A stretch of 64,000 bases of DNA from Paenarthrobacter sp. PH39-S1 (GCF_030063245.1 NZ_JASISR010000018.1:41231-105230); one strand, 5' to 3'. Shown: positions 36,634 to 44,787, counted from the first letter of the stretch. Numbers and translations: made by a program. The notes: a model not told the origin generated them from the letters alone.

Positions 36634-37476
36634 GTGCAGGTAGTGAGTATCAGCAGTCTCAAAGGAGGCGTCGGCAAGACGTCCGTCACCCTGGGGCTGG
36701 CCTCAGCAGCGCTAACGGCCGGCGTTCCGACCCTGGTGATCGACCTCGACCCGCATGCGGACGCCAGCACCGGCTTGGCTGTCCGCGCCGACGGCCAGCA
36801 GGATATCGGGCACATGCTCAAGAACGCCCGTAAGGCGGCGCTTGCCGCCAATGTGCTCCCCAGCGGGTGGATCAAAAACGCCACCTCCGACGGCGGCGCC
36901 GCACCCGTGTTGGACGTGGCGATAGGTTCGGCCTTCGCCGGCGTTTACGACCGGCCCGACCTGGGGCGCAGGGATCTGCGCCGGCTCCACACGCTGCTGA
37001 ACAATTCCACCAATTCGACCCCGCGCAGCACCCGCACATACCGGCTGGTGCTGATCGACTGCCCGCCCTCGCTCAATGGCCTGACCCGGATGGCGTGGAC
37101 CGCCAGTAACCGGGTCATGCTGGTGGCTGAGCCGGCACTCTTCTCCGTGGCCGGCACCCAGCGCACCCTTCGCGCCCTCGAATTGTTCCGCGCCGAGTTC
37201 GCACCTGGTCTGTCCGCTGCCGGAATTGTCGCCAACCGGGTGCGCAGCGGATCCACCGAACACAGCTACCGCCTGGCAGAATTGAAGACGATGTTCGGCC
37301 CGCTCCTGCTGTCCCCCACCATCCCGGAGCAAGCCAACTGGCAGCAGATTCAGGGGGCCGCGCATCCAATTCATCAGTGGCCCGGAGAATCGGCGAAAAA
37401 CGCCTCGGAACTCTTTGACCAACTGCTCAGCGGGCTGCTGGCGAAAGGCTCCGTCCGGAACCGCATCCACCGCTAG
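36634..37476 (+). CDS. ParA-like ATPase
   Basis: A 280-residue ParA/Soj-type ATPase: SISSLKGGVGKTSVTLGLASA, LVIDLDPHADASTGL (Walker A'), and LVLIDCPPSLNGLTRMAW (Walker B), then a C-terminal PTIPEQANWQQIQ block. It has no N-terminal helix-turn-helix and no ParB next to it. The start is either GTG 36634 or TTG 36622; the P-loop follows within ten residues in both cases. It is the only plus-strand gene in this stretch, inserted between the decayed gcvP and the resR-like gene. Role in positioning or segregation is presumed from the family; cargo unknown. Confidence 0.82.
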   Translation: MQVVSISSLKGGVGKTSVTLGLASAALTAGVPTLVIDLDPHADASTGLAVRADGQQDIGHMLKNARKAALAANVLPSGWIKNATSDGGAAPVLDVAIGSAFAGVYDRPDLGRRDLRRLHTLLNNSTNSTPRSTRTYRLVLIDCPPSLNGLTRMAWTASNRVMLVAEPALFSVAGTQRTLRALELFRAEFAPGLSAAGIVANRVRSGSTEHSYRLAELKTMFGPLLLSPTIPEQANWQQIQGAAHPIHQWPGESAKNASELFDQLLSGLLAKGSVRNRIHR

Positions 37477-37560
37477 GCTTCCACCGCCCCCGGACAGCCA
37501 CCACCGGTCCCCAGCCGCAACCTCAAAACTTACAGGGGATCAAGGCCGGTGCCGGTCAGG

Positions 37561-38154
37561 CTAGGAGATCCTGCGGGCGTCCCGGCGCTTGCTGAGTTCG
37601 TCGTCGGGGAAGGACTGCACGGCGGCGTGTTCGCTGGGCAGCGCGGCGAGGCTTCCCTCCACCTCGCGCCAGACCCGGCCGACGGCGATGCCGAAGACAC
37701 CCTGACCACCCTGTACCAGATCGATGACCTCGTCCGCGGACGTGCACTCGTAGACCGATGCGCCGTCGCTCATCAGGGTGATCTGTGCCAGGTCTTCCAC
37801 ACCCCGTTCGCGCAGATGTTCCACGGCCGTGCGGATCTGCTGCAGCGAAACTCCCGTGTCGAGTAGACGCTTAACAACTTTGAGGACCAGGATGTCACGA
37901 AAGCCGTAGAGGCGCTGGGACCCTGATCCGGCCGCACCGCGCACAGCGGGTTCCACCAGCCCCGTCCGCGCCCAGTAGTCCAGCTGACGGTAGGTGATGC
38001 CGGCAGCCTTGCAGGCGATGGGTCCGCGGTAACCGGCGTCTTCGTCCAAGACGGGCAGATCCTCGGTAAACAGCAGCCCCTGTGCTCCGGCCGGCATGGG
38101 CTCGCCCGGGACGGGTGCGTGTCTTAGCTCGCCGGCGTCGCCTTTCGGACTCAC
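37561..38154 (-). CDS. MerR-family regulator, ResR/McdR (Rv1830)-like
   Basis: A 197-residue MerR regulator with the conserved core GYRGPIACKAAGITYRQLDY, then WARTGLVEPAVR, SQRLYGFRDILVLKVVKRLL and VSLQQIRTAVEHLR. The C-terminal part lacks metal-binding cysteines. This matches the Rv1830 family, implicated in mycobacteria in growth and cell-division control. GTG start with AAGGAGG upstream. It is the distal MerR of the gcvH-FHA-ftsR-DUF151 cluster but has its own upstream region with direct repeats, so it is likely transcribed separately. Confidence 0.86.
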   Translation of the reverse strand: MSPKGDAGELRHAPVPGEPMPAGAQGLLFTEDLPVLDEDAGYRGPIACKAAGITYRQLDYWARTGLVEPAVRGAAGSGSQRLYGFRDILVLKVVKRLLDTGVSLQQIRTAVEHLRERGVEDLAQITLMSDGASVYECTSADEVIDLVQGGQGVFGIAVGRVWREVEGSLAALPSEHAAVQSFPDDELSKRRDARRIS

Positions 38155-38481
38155 GTGGACCCTCCTTGTCGTCGTTCCCTAGGAGAAGTCGCGTGGCGGC
38201 TTCTGCAGAAAGTGCCTAGAGCTGAAAATGTGCCTCAAGCTCAAGCCTGAACTTGCCTCAAGAGTGCTGGTATCGGTATCGCATGATCGGTGGTGCAGAG
38301 CTGAAGTGCATACCCGAACAGTCTGACCGCCCAAACTCCCACTGGCAATGGGAACTCATATACCGACGTTAGAGCCGCCACGGCCTTTGGTCAAAGACGC
38401 GGGAACTAATTTTCCGGCGTGTCGGAACTTTCAGGTTCAGCTTTAACCTTACCCGGACTCGATCCACCTCTTTCGCGCACC
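38155..38481. other. Intergenic region upstream of the ResR-like gene
   Basis: 327 bases without a gene. Visible signals are the TGCCTCAAG repeats at 38231-38262 and a small TTCCG/CGGAA hairpin near 38414-38430 after the DUF151 gene, which may end that transcript. Otherwise nothing recognisable. Confidence 0.6.
38231..38262. promoter_or_regulatory. Direct repeats upstream of the ResR-like gene
   Basis: TGCCTCAAG occurs at 38231-38239 and again at 38254-38262, 23 bases apart, with a third partial CTCAAG at 38240-38245. They lie about 80-110 bases before the GTG start and are candidates for the regulator's own operator. Confidence 0.45.
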
Positions 38482-38985
38482 TCATTTCTCGAAGTCCTCC
38501 GGTTCCACGCCGTTAAGGAACTCACGGAACCGGCGAAGCTCCCGCTCCTCGGCTTCCGGGGAGGTGATGGCGTCGGGTTCTTCTTCATCGTGATCGGTTA
38601 TCCGCACCCCGGCGTCCTCCATCACCGCCGGAGCACACCAGATGGTGCAGTCCGCGCGCAAGGCGACCGCCAGCGCATCCGAGGCCCGGGAACCAACCGC
38701 TGTGCCGTCGTCGAACATCAACTGGGCGTAGAAAACGCCGTCCTCAACGGCCGTCAGCGTAACGCTGGCAACGGAGCGCCCCAGCGCCTTCACGATGCTG
38801 CAGAGCAGGTCATGGGTCAGGGGACGGGGCGGGACAACACCCTGCTGAGCAAGCGCGATGGCCGTGGCCTCCGCCGTGCCGATCCAGATCGGCAGGTGGC
38901 GATCCCCCGCCACCTCTTTGAGCAGCACCAATGGCTGGTTGGAAGGCATCTCCACCCGCACACCGACTATCTCCAGCTCAATCAT
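38482..38985 (-). CDS. DUF151 bifunctional nuclease family protein
   Basis: A 167-residue DUF151 protein: IELEIVGVRVEMPSNQPLVL, LPIWIGTAEATAIALAQQG, RPLTHDLL and SRASDALAVALR are the family blocks. Plant and archaeal members have nuclease activity; the bacterial role is unsettled. The C-terminal 40 residues are acidic. It sits between two MerR regulators, as its homologue Rv1829 does in M. tuberculosis. Weak Shine-Dalgarno; probably translated from the upstream ftsR-like transcript (45-base gap). Confidence 0.9.
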   Translation of the reverse strand: MIELEIVGVRVEMPSNQPLVLLKEVAGDRHLPIWIGTAEATAIALAQQGVVPPRPLTHDLLCSIVKALGRSVASVTLTAVEDGVFYAQLMFDDGTAVGSRASDALAVALRADCTIWCAPAVMEDAGVRITDHDEEEPDAITSPEAEERELRRFREFLNGVEPEDFEK

Positions 38986-39030
38986 GTCCGGTCAGTCATC
39001 CTTCGCGCAGCGTCGGGGTCCGGGAATACA

Positions 39031-39795
39031 TCAGCGGTCCATCCGGGAAATCCGATCCTGGACCAGCGCACTGTGCAGACTCAGACACAGTTCGCTGATT
39101 TCACGGGCCGTCTCCGCGGCCCGGGCCTGCGAGGCACCGTCACGGCGCGAGCTCAGCGGCGCGACCGCCCGCTCCACCAGCCCGAACTCGCGTTCGGCGG
39201 CGGCCTGGAACGGGCGCAGGTGCCGCGGCTCAAGCCCGTGCGATGAGAGCGCGGTGCAGGCCTTCGCCACGCGCAGGGCGTGGTCATCAAAATGGCCGTC
39301 AACGGCCGCGATCAGGCCAAAGCTCACGAGCGAGGCCACCAGCTCACCACTGGCCCCCGACTCGGCGCGCAGCTGCTCCGGGCTGAGCCTGCGCGCCCGG
39401 CTCTTGAGCTCGACGGCAAATTCATCAGATACCATCCGCGGCGCAATGGACACGCCCGGGGGCAGATTTTCGGGCCCTTCGCCGCGGTCAATCGCGTCCA
39501 GATAGTCGCGGATCACCTTCAGTGGAAGATAATGATCGCGCTGCAGGGCCAGCACAAAACGCAGCCGCTCGACGTCGGCTTCCCGGAACTGCCGGTATCC
39601 TGCCGGCGTCCGCTGCGGGGCGATCAGCCCCTTCTCTTCATAGAAGCGGATCTTGGAGGCGGTCACCGACGGAAAGTCCTCGCTCAGCTGAGCCAGCACC
39701 TCGCCAATATTGAAAATGACGGGTGGTCGGGACCGTCCCGAGTGCGAACGGGCATCCGTCAGGGTCCTGCGCGCCGGCTGATTCATGCTGCCCAT
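39031..39795 (-). CDS. MerR-family regulator, FtsR-like
   Basis: A 254-residue MerR regulator: FNIGEVLAQLSEDFPSVTAS, KIRFYEEKGLIAPQRTPAGY, RQFREADVERLRFVLALQRD and PLKVIRDYLDAID. The gene lies directly after the FHA gene, the position of corynebacterial FtsR and mycobacterial Rv1828. FtsR activates ftsZ in Corynebacterium, so a division role is likely by homology. The C-terminal half is helical without metal-binding cysteines. Start at ATG 39795 or ATG 39786; eight bases after the FHA stop. Confidence 0.86.
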   Translation of the reverse strand: MGSMNQPARRTLTDARSHSGRSRPPVIFNIGEVLAQLSEDFPSVTASKIRFYEEKGLIAPQRTPAGYRQFREADVERLRFVLALQRDHYLPLKVIRDYLDAIDRGEGPENLPPGVSIAPRMVSDEFAVELKSRARRLSPEQLRAESGASGELVASLVSFGLIAAVDGHFDDHALRVAKACTALSSHGLEPRHLRPFQAAAEREFGLVERAVAPLSSRRDGASQARAAETAREISELCLSLHSALVQDRISRMDR

Positions 39796-39803
39796 GCCGG
39801 CCC

Positions 39804-40289
39804 TCAGGGCTGAGTCTGGGCGGGAGCGGCGGGGCTGTAGTAGTACGTGAGCCGAAACTTGCCGATCTGGACTTCATCCCCGCTGCGCAGCCGGACCGAG
39901 TCAACCCGGTCTCCATTGACATATGTCCCGTTGAGGCTGCCGGAATCGACGACCTCGAATCCGCCGCGCAGCCGGCGGAACTGGACATGCCGCCGGGACA
40001 CGGTGACGTCATCCAAAAATACGTCGGCGGCCGGATGCCTGCCCGCAGTCGTCATGTCGTCATCGAGCAGGAACCGGGCGCCGCGGTTGGGTCCGCTGTG
40101 CGCAATCAGCAGTGCGGAGCCGGCCGGCAGAGCCTCCACCGCCACCCGCTCTTCCGAGGCCAGCTTATGCTCGACCGTTGGCTCCCTGCTGAGCGGAGAC
40201 AGTTGGATCGACGTCGTCTCGGAAGCACCCGGCTGATCCGCAAACTCCGCCTGACCACTGGACACGGCGTTGCTTGAGTTGTCAACCAT
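39804..40289 (-). CDS. FHA-domain protein, OdhI/GarA-like
   Basis: A 161-residue forkhead-associated protein. In OdhI/GarA the unphosphorylated form inhibits 2-oxoglutarate dehydrogenase, and phosphorylation of a threonine in an N-terminal ETTS motif relieves it. Here one ETTS lies at residues 24-27, and the FHA domain (about 58-150) has the phosphothreonine pocket GRHPAADVFLDDVTVSRRH (Gly83-Arg84, Ser98, His101) and GSLNGTYVNG. A strong AGGAGGAG precedes the ATG. The gene sits between gcvH and the ftsR-like gene. The PASTA kinase at 19.5 kb is a candidate but unproven kinase. Confidence 0.9.
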   Translation of the reverse strand: MVDNSSNAVSSGQAEFADQPGASETTSIQLSPLSREPTVEHKLASEERVAVEALPAGSALLIAHSGPNRGARFLLDDDMTTAGRHPAADVFLDDVTVSRRHVQFRRLRGGFEVVDSGSLNGTYVNGDRVDSVRLRSGDEVQIGKFRLTYYYSPAAPAQTQP

Positions 40290-40412
40290 CGGTACTCCTC
40301 CTCATGTCGCTAGCCCGCGGCCCGCACAATCGTACGGCCGGCGCGTAACAAAAAACTGTAGTGAATGTCGCCAACAGCGGCGCGCCTACGCAAGCAAGCG
40401 CCGCCCTTCCCA

Positions 40413-40799
40413 CTAGCCTACCTGTTGTTCGTACTCACCGGCACTGAGCAGCGTGTCCACGGACGAGACGTCGTCGAGCTTAATCTCCAGCAGCCAACCG
40501 TCGCCGTACGGGTCGGAGTTAATCAGCGCAGGCTCGCCGTCCAGGGCCTCATTGCGGGCGGAAACTTCCCCGGCGAGCGGTGCGTAAATATCGCTGACGC
40601 TCTTGGTCGACTCGACCTCACCGACGACGGCGGCCGCGGCGACGTTACTCCCGGCTTCGGGCATCTGCACATAGACAACATCGCCCAGCGCGTCCTGGGC
40701 AAAATCGGTGATGCCCACCCGGACCACGCCGTTCGCGTCCGGGGCGGTAATCCACTCGTGCTCGGCGGTGTAGGAGAGGCCTGCTGGAATATTGCTCAT
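40413..40799 (-). CDS. gcvH: Glycine cleavage system H protein
   Basis: A 128-residue lipoyl carrier that shuttles the aminomethyl group between P, T and L proteins. The lipoylated Lys66 lies in GEVESTKSVSDIYAPLAG; YTAEHEWI and GITDFAQDALGDVVYV are conserved. ATG 40799 has AAAGG upstream. The open frame extends 81 codons upstream through a structured leader without family resemblance. The nearby gcvP is a remnant and no gcvT or second gcvP is in the window, so whether the glycine cleavage system is complete cannot be judged; H protein can also serve lipoate relay. Confidence 0.95.
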   Translation of the reverse strand: MSNIPAGLSYTAEHEWITAPDANGVVRVGITDFAQDALGDVVYVQMPEAGSNVAAAAVVGEVESTKSVSDIYAPLAGEVSARNEALDGEPALINSDPYGDGWLLEIKLDDVSSVDTLLSAGEYEQQVG

Positions 40800-40818
40800 C
40801 TGGTGCCTTTCGCGGGTG

Positions 40819-40881
40819 GGACGTGCTTTCGTCCAGTCTTTCGGGCGGCGGCCAGCATTACAAGCCGCCGCAGAAAGTATA
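40819..40881 (-). promoter_or_regulatory. Structured leader and -10 box of gcvH
   Basis: A TATACT -10 (40881-40876) would start a leader of about 70 bases holding two hairpins: a perfect 8-bp GCGGCGGC stem (40871-40864 with 40852-40845) and a 5-bp GGACG stem (40834-40830 with 40823-40819) ending 20 bases before the ATG. It does not match the glycine riboswitch core that I know. Confidence 0.45.
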
Positions 40882-41038
40882 GGCATATCGGACCGGACGT
40901 TGGCTGCCATGTCGATGTTGCGGTCGCCGGGCTTTCGGGTAGTGGGAGAGTATCCATAAACCGCCGCCCTCCTTCGGACTCTCTGCGCCAGCCACCGGAA
41001 TCGGACGTCGTCATGGCTGCAGCGCCGAGCAACGAACC

Positions 41039-41217
41039 TCATTTCACGTCTGGAGGCGTGCGGTCCGCGGCGGCTTCGGCCTCCGCGACATCGAATGATG
41101 CGAACATATTGAGCAGGTCGGCGGGCGAGGCCGGGGCGAAGATCACCTCGAGGCTCGCCGCTCGGCCGATCCGAACGTCACTGCGCCTTGGGCCTTCACG
41201 ACGAGCGTGCCATCGGA
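41039..41217 (-). other. Orphan coding-like fragment after the ABC permease
   Basis: After the permease stop a minus-strand frame stays open to a TGA at 41041-41039 and reads ASLEVIFAPASPADLLNMFA followed by an acidic Ala/Glu segment. It has no adequate start codon or Shine-Dalgarno, so it may be the end of a lost gene. I do not recognise the family. Confidence 0.35.
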
Positions 41218-42030
41218 TCAGCGCACCGACTTCTGGTTGTAGAGCACCATCGACCAGGCGTAGCCGACGACCGACAGCAGCACGATCCAACCGATCGCCA
41301 GCAGCGGGTTCACGCCCATGTCGCTGCCGGTCAGCAATCCCCGCACGGTCTCGATCCACGGGGTGAACGGCTGGTACTGCGCGAACCCGTGCAGCCACGC
41401 CGGCATCGATTCGGTCGGCACGAAGCCGCTCCCCAGAAAGGGGAGGAAGGTGAGGATGAGCGGCTGGTTGCTGGCGGTCTCCACCGACTTCGCTGCCATC
41501 CCCATCGCGACCGCGAGCCACGTAATGGCGAAGGCCACCAGAGCCATCAGGCCGGCGGCCGCAAGCCACTGCAGCGGCCCGGCGGTGGGCCGGACGCCGA
41601 CAGCCAAGCCGACGCCGAACACGACCACGACGGCGATGAGCGCCTGGAGGGTGTTCCCGAGCACGTGCCCGGTCAGCACTGCCGCCCGAGAGATCGCCAT
41701 CGTGCGGAATCGCGCGACGATGCCCTCCGTCATGTCCATCGAGACCGTCGTGGCGGTGCCTCCCGCGCTCCCGGCGACCGTCATGAGCAGGATGCCGGGA
41801 AGCACATAGGCGGCATACGCCTCGCGTCCGTCGACGGCCCCACCCGGGAGCCCGGCCCCAATAGTGCCGCCGAACACATACACGAACAAAAGCAGGAACA
41901 CCACGGGTAACACCACGACGAAGACTGTCAGACCCGGATAGCGGATCATATGCAGCAGGTTCCGGCTCGTCATCGTCAACGAGTCCGTCACGATGTGCCC
42001 GCGCTGGGGTTGGGTTGTTGCGGTGGTCAT
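41218..42030 (-). CDS. ABC-2 type transporter permease, DrrB-like
   Basis: A 270-residue polytopic permease with six predicted membrane segments and the ABC-2 pattern: RNLLHMIRYPGLTVFVVVLP, YVLPGILLMTVAGSA, EGIVARFRTMAISRAAVLTG and PFTPWIETVRGLLTG. It pairs with the ATPase whose stop overlaps its ATG (ATGA). Daunorubicin-type exporters have this arrangement, but the substrate cannot be read. Last intact gene of the RHH-DUF4097-ABC operon. Confidence 0.9.
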   Translation of the reverse strand: MTTATTQPQRGHIVTDSLTMTSRNLLHMIRYPGLTVFVVVLPVVFLLLFVYVFGGTIGAGLPGGAVDGREAYAAYVLPGILLMTVAGSAGGTATTVSMDMTEGIVARFRTMAISRAAVLTGHVLGNTLQALIAVVVVFGVGLAVGVRPTAGPLQWLAAAGLMALVAFAITWLAVAMGMAAKSVETASNQPLILTFLPFLGSGFVPTESMPAWLHGFAQYQPFTPWIETVRGLLTGSDMGVNPLLAIGWIVLLSVVGYAWSMVLYNQKSVR

Positions 42031-42998
42031 GAGGGGATCCCTTCTGTCCGGGTGTGCTCGACCCGGCCGGTGAGCGCGAAGAACACGTCGTCCAGGTCGG
42101 GGGTGTGGATGCTGAGGTCGGCGACCTCGATGCCCGCGCCGTCCAGTTGGTCGAGGGCGCTCCGCAGGCTCCGCACCCCGAAGCGGTTCGGTACCTCGAG
42201 GCTGAGCGCCGCATCCTTGCGGACAGCCTCGGCGAACAGGGCCGCAGCCGAGTTCAGGGCCTGCGCGTCCGCGAACTGCAGGCGGATGTGGCCGCCCGGC
42301 ACGAGCCGCTTCAGCTCGTCGGGGGTGCCCTCGGCGACGATCTTCCCGCCGTCCAGCACTGCGATCCGGTCGGCGAGCTCGTCGGCTTCGTCAAGGTACT
42401 GCGTGGTGAGCAGCACCGTGGTGCCCTGCGCAACCAGCTCGCGCACGATGTCCCACATGGTGTGGCGGCTGCGCGGGTCAAGTCCGGTGGTCGGCTCATC
42501 GAGGAAGATGATCCTCGGGGTGTCGACAAGGGTCATCGCCAGGTCCAGCCGGCGCGCCATGCCACCGGAGTACGTGGCGAGCGGCTTGCGGGCCGCCTCG
42601 ACCAGGTCGAACTGCTCGAGCAGCTCGGCCACGCGGGCCTTCACCCGCTTGGCCGGCAGGTGACGCAGCCGCGCCATGAGCCTCAGGTTCTCCTCGCCGG
42701 TCAGCAGCTTGTCGACCGCCGAGAACTGGCCGGTGAGGCCGATCGCGGCACGCACGCCGTCCGGGTTCCGCACCACATCACATCCATCGACCGTTGCGCT
42801 GCCGCCGCCGGGCCGCACCAGCGTCGTAAGGATGTTGACGGCGGTGGTCTTGCCGGCGCCGTTCGGTCCAAGGAGAGCCGACACTGTGCCGCACGAGACG
42901 GTGAGGTCGACGCCGTCGAGCACCACTTTGTTGCCGACCTTGTTGCCAAACGACTTGCGCAAGCCGCGCAGTTCGATCGCTGGGCTGACCATGGTCAT
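42027..42998 (-). CDS. ABC transporter ATP-binding protein, DrrA-like
   Basis: A 323-residue ATPase: Walker A LLGPNGAGKTTAVNIL, Q-loop IGLTGQFSAVDKLLTGEENL, signature YSGGMARRLDLAMTLV, Walker B IIFLDEPTTGLD, H-loop LLTTQYLDEAD, and a C-terminal domain ending with DLDDVFFALTGR, the DrrA-family feature. GGAAGGA lies seven bases before the ATG. A short NKVGNKVV duplication occurs near residue 19. Works with the downstream permease in drug or lipid export, substrate unknown. Belongs to the accessory operon. Confidence 0.93.
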   Translation of the reverse strand: MTMVSPAIELRGLRKSFGNKVGNKVVLDGVDLTVSCGTVSALLGPNGAGKTTAVNILTTLVRPGGGSATVDGCDVVRNPDGVRAAIGLTGQFSAVDKLLTGEENLRLMARLRHLPAKRVKARVAELLEQFDLVEAARKPLATYSGGMARRLDLAMTLVDTPRIIFLDEPTTGLDPRSRHTMWDIVRELVAQGTTVLLTTQYLDEADELADRIAVLDGGKIVAEGTPDELKRLVPGGHIRLQFADAQALNSAAALFAEAVRKDAALSLEVPNRFGVRSLRSALDQLDGAGIEVADLSIHTPDLDDVFFALTGRVEHTRTEGIPS

Positions 42999-43103
42999 TT
43001 CTGGTTCCTTCCGTTCGGTGGATGGGCCGGTTGGTTCCCGCTGCCAGGCGTCGGCCGTGGCCTCCCTGGGGGTGTGACGTTGCGCGGGTCTACTGTGCGA
43101 TAT

Positions 43104-43958
43104 CTACCCCGTGGCGGCGGGCTGGACCGTGATGTCCCCGTAGCTGGTGCGCACCCGCACTTCAACGCTGCCCTCGCTACCGGCGGGGCCCTGGTCGGCG
43201 TTCATGTCGTTGCGAACGACGCCGTTCTTGGACTGGACGTCGAGCCACGCGGCCACGCCACGGCGGATACCGACGAGCACCTCCCCATAGGACGCGTCGA
43301 GCGCGATGGCGCCGGAGGACACCTCTTCGATGCGGATCTTGCCGTAGGAACTGCGGGCGCTCACCGAATCGAGGGCCTCGCGGATGCTGATCGAACCGTT
43401 CGCGAGCTTCGCCGTCAGCGCCCCGCCTGCCACACCGACGTGGATGTCGCCGTTGGAAGCCTTGAGCGTGGACGCGCCGCCCACATAGTCGACACGAGTC
43501 GGGCCGTTGCCTGAGGTGAGCTCCAGGTCGCCATCGACGTGGCCGACGATCACCTCACCGCTGCTGGCGTGCACCTGCAGTTGCGCGGCGCGCTCGATAC
43601 TCACGTCACCGGTTGAGGACTTGATCCGCGTCGCACCGAGTGGCCCGTGGGCCCGGATCCGGCCGACACTGGTCTCGGCGGTCAGCCGTGAGCCGCTCGG
43701 CAGGTCGACGGTGACATCCACCGACTCTTTGCCGCTACCGATGAGCGGGCCGTACCGGTGCGGCACGGCGATGGTGACAAGGCCGTCCCGGTATTCGACG
43801 ACGGTCTCCGCGGCGGCACGCACGTCGGCCTTCTTGCTCGGATTGCTCGGATCGACACGCACCTCGACGTCCGTGCGCTCGCTGGCGGTGACCTCGATGC
43901 GCCCAACGGGGACGTCGATGGCGAGGTCGATGGGACCGTTAGTCTGGTATTCGGGCAT
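43104..43958 (-). CDS. DUF4097 family beta-helix protein
   Basis: A 284-residue protein of the DUF4097 (putative adhesin) family, function unknown. The N-terminal strand block GPIDLAIDVPVGRIEVTASE is followed by a run of short beta-helix-like repeats with SSGEV, SNGDI, SSYGKI, ASYGEV and TSYGDI turns, ending TVQPAATG. There is no signal peptide or membrane segment, so it is probably cytoplasmic despite the adhesin label. Start at ATG 43958. It lies between the RHH regulator and the exporter and may sense or buffer the exporter's ligand, an inference. Confidence 0.88.
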   Translation of the reverse strand: MPEYQTNGPIDLAIDVPVGRIEVTASERTDVEVRVDPSNPSKKADVRAAAETVVEYRDGLVTIAVPHRYGPLIGSGKESVDVTVDLPSGSRLTAETSVGRIRAHGPLGATRIKSSTGDVSIERAAQLQVHASSGEVIVGHVDGDLELTSGNGPTRVDYVGGASTLKASNGDIHVGVAGGALTAKLANGSISIREALDSVSARSSYGKIRIEEVSSGAIALDASYGEVLVGIRRGVAAWLDVQSKNGVVRNDMNADQGPAGSEGSVEVRVRTSYGDITVQPAATG

Positions 43959-44031
43959 GCTGTAGCCTGCCTTTCGAAGGGCGTTGTCGGGCGGCCTCGC
44001 GGTTGCGGGGCCGGTCAGTGGGCGGGGCGGA

Positions 44032-44529
44032 CTAACGCACCCAGCCAGCGAAATGGTCAACGGAGCCTGACCCTCGTTGGGTCGAGCGGCGGCTCTTGGG
44101 TTCCAAAGCCGATGCGATGGCACGCACCAGCCAGGAGTTCACGGAGAGCCCGTCAGCGGCGGCCGCGTCCTCGACCCGGACCTTGAGGGCGTCCGGGAGC
44201 CGAAGTGTGGTGCGGGTTGTGCTCGCGCCGTCCGCGTCGTAGGACACGCTGCCGCGCGTTGCCTGCGGGTCGGCGTAGGACGCCTCGGCGGGCAGGCTCA
44301 CGACGAACTCGGGGTCGCGGCCGCGCAGGCGCACGTCCACCGACCCGGGCGATAGTTCGCGGGTTATCTCCCCCGCGGCCGCCGAGAGGGCTTCGAGCAG
44401 CACCAGCCGGGTCGCCGAGTCGAGTGGCGCACTCAGGCGCTCGGCGACCGCGCGGACCTCGTCGCCGCCGCTCTCGGCTGCGACGGCCAGGTGGTGCTGA
44501 AGCTCTGCGACGTACTGATCCAGTTGCAT
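44032..44529 (-). CDS. HicB-like ribbon-helix-helix regulator
   Basis: A 165-residue protein: helical N-terminal region (QYVAELQHHLAVAAESG, LVLLEALSAAAGEITREL) and a C-terminal ribbon-helix-helix RTTLRLPDALKVRVEDAAAA with GLSVNSWLVRAIASAL. Homologues are often labelled HicB antitoxin, but no HicA toxin is present and the gene heads an operon with DUF4097 and an ABC exporter. Three TGACACCA-type boxes overlap its promoter, so autoregulation is likely. The ATG at 44529 coincides with the predicted transcription start (leaderless). Confidence 0.8.
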   Translation of the reverse strand: MQLDQYVAELQHHLAVAAESGGDEVRAVAERLSAPLDSATRLVLLEALSAAAGEITRELSPGSVDVRLRGRDPEFVVSLPAEASYADPQATRGSVSYDADGASTTRTTLRLPDALKVRVEDAAAADGLSVNSWLVRAIASALEPKSRRSTQRGSGSVDHFAGWVR

Positions 44530-44579
44530 GACACCAGTATTGCACCGTCATGGTGTCACGTCAAGCAATTATGATGTCA
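44529..44579 (-). promoter_or_regulatory. Promoter with three-box operator of the RHH operon
   Basis: On the minus strand, -35 TTGACG (44564-44559) and -10 AATACT (44541-44536) have a 17-base spacer. Three copies of the 8-mer TGACACCA/TGATGTCA lie at 44529-44536, 44551-44558 and 44572-44579, two perfect and one with a single change, at 22- and 21-bp steps (two helical turns), in mixed orientation. They cover the start site, the spacer and the upstream flank. Confidence 0.75.
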
Positions 44580-44750
44580 CATAGCGGCCGCGTGACACCA
44601 CGCTTGCGAGGAGCTCGATTGGACGATGGGATGCCGGCGGCCGCCGGCATGGGCATCCTGCTCGCGGGCGGTCCCGCAGCGATCCTCCGTGGACCACCCG
44701 CACCCACCTCCACCCCGGCGGTCGGAACCTCGCCTCCGCCGGACATGACG

Positions 44751-44787
44751 AAGCCCTGGTGAGAAACATGCTCTCACCAGGGCTTTT
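44751..44787. terminator. Terminator hairpin following tRNA-Pro
   Basis: A perfect 14-bp stem (44751-44764 with 44772-44785) with a 7-base loop lies four bases from the tRNA end. TTTT follows on the plus strand; on the minus strand, the tRNA direction, the tail is only CTTCG. The bases 44580-44750 upstream hold nothing I recognise. Confidence 0.7.

Noticed and set aside
40800..41042. N-terminal extension of GcvH and a glycine riboswitch upstream of it
   Set aside because: The extension precedes a good ribosome-binding site and has no similarity; the leader lacks the conserved glycine-riboswitch core.
44032..44529. Toxin-antitoxin system
   Set aside because: The HicB-like protein has no adjacent HicA or other toxin gene; its neighbours are DUF4097 and an ABC exporter.
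44550..44762. 70-codon plus-strand frame and several overlapping minus-strand frames
   Set aside because: Multiple frames are open at once, all Pro/Gly/Ala-rich, with no ribosome-binding site and overlap with the RHH promoter and tRNA terminator.
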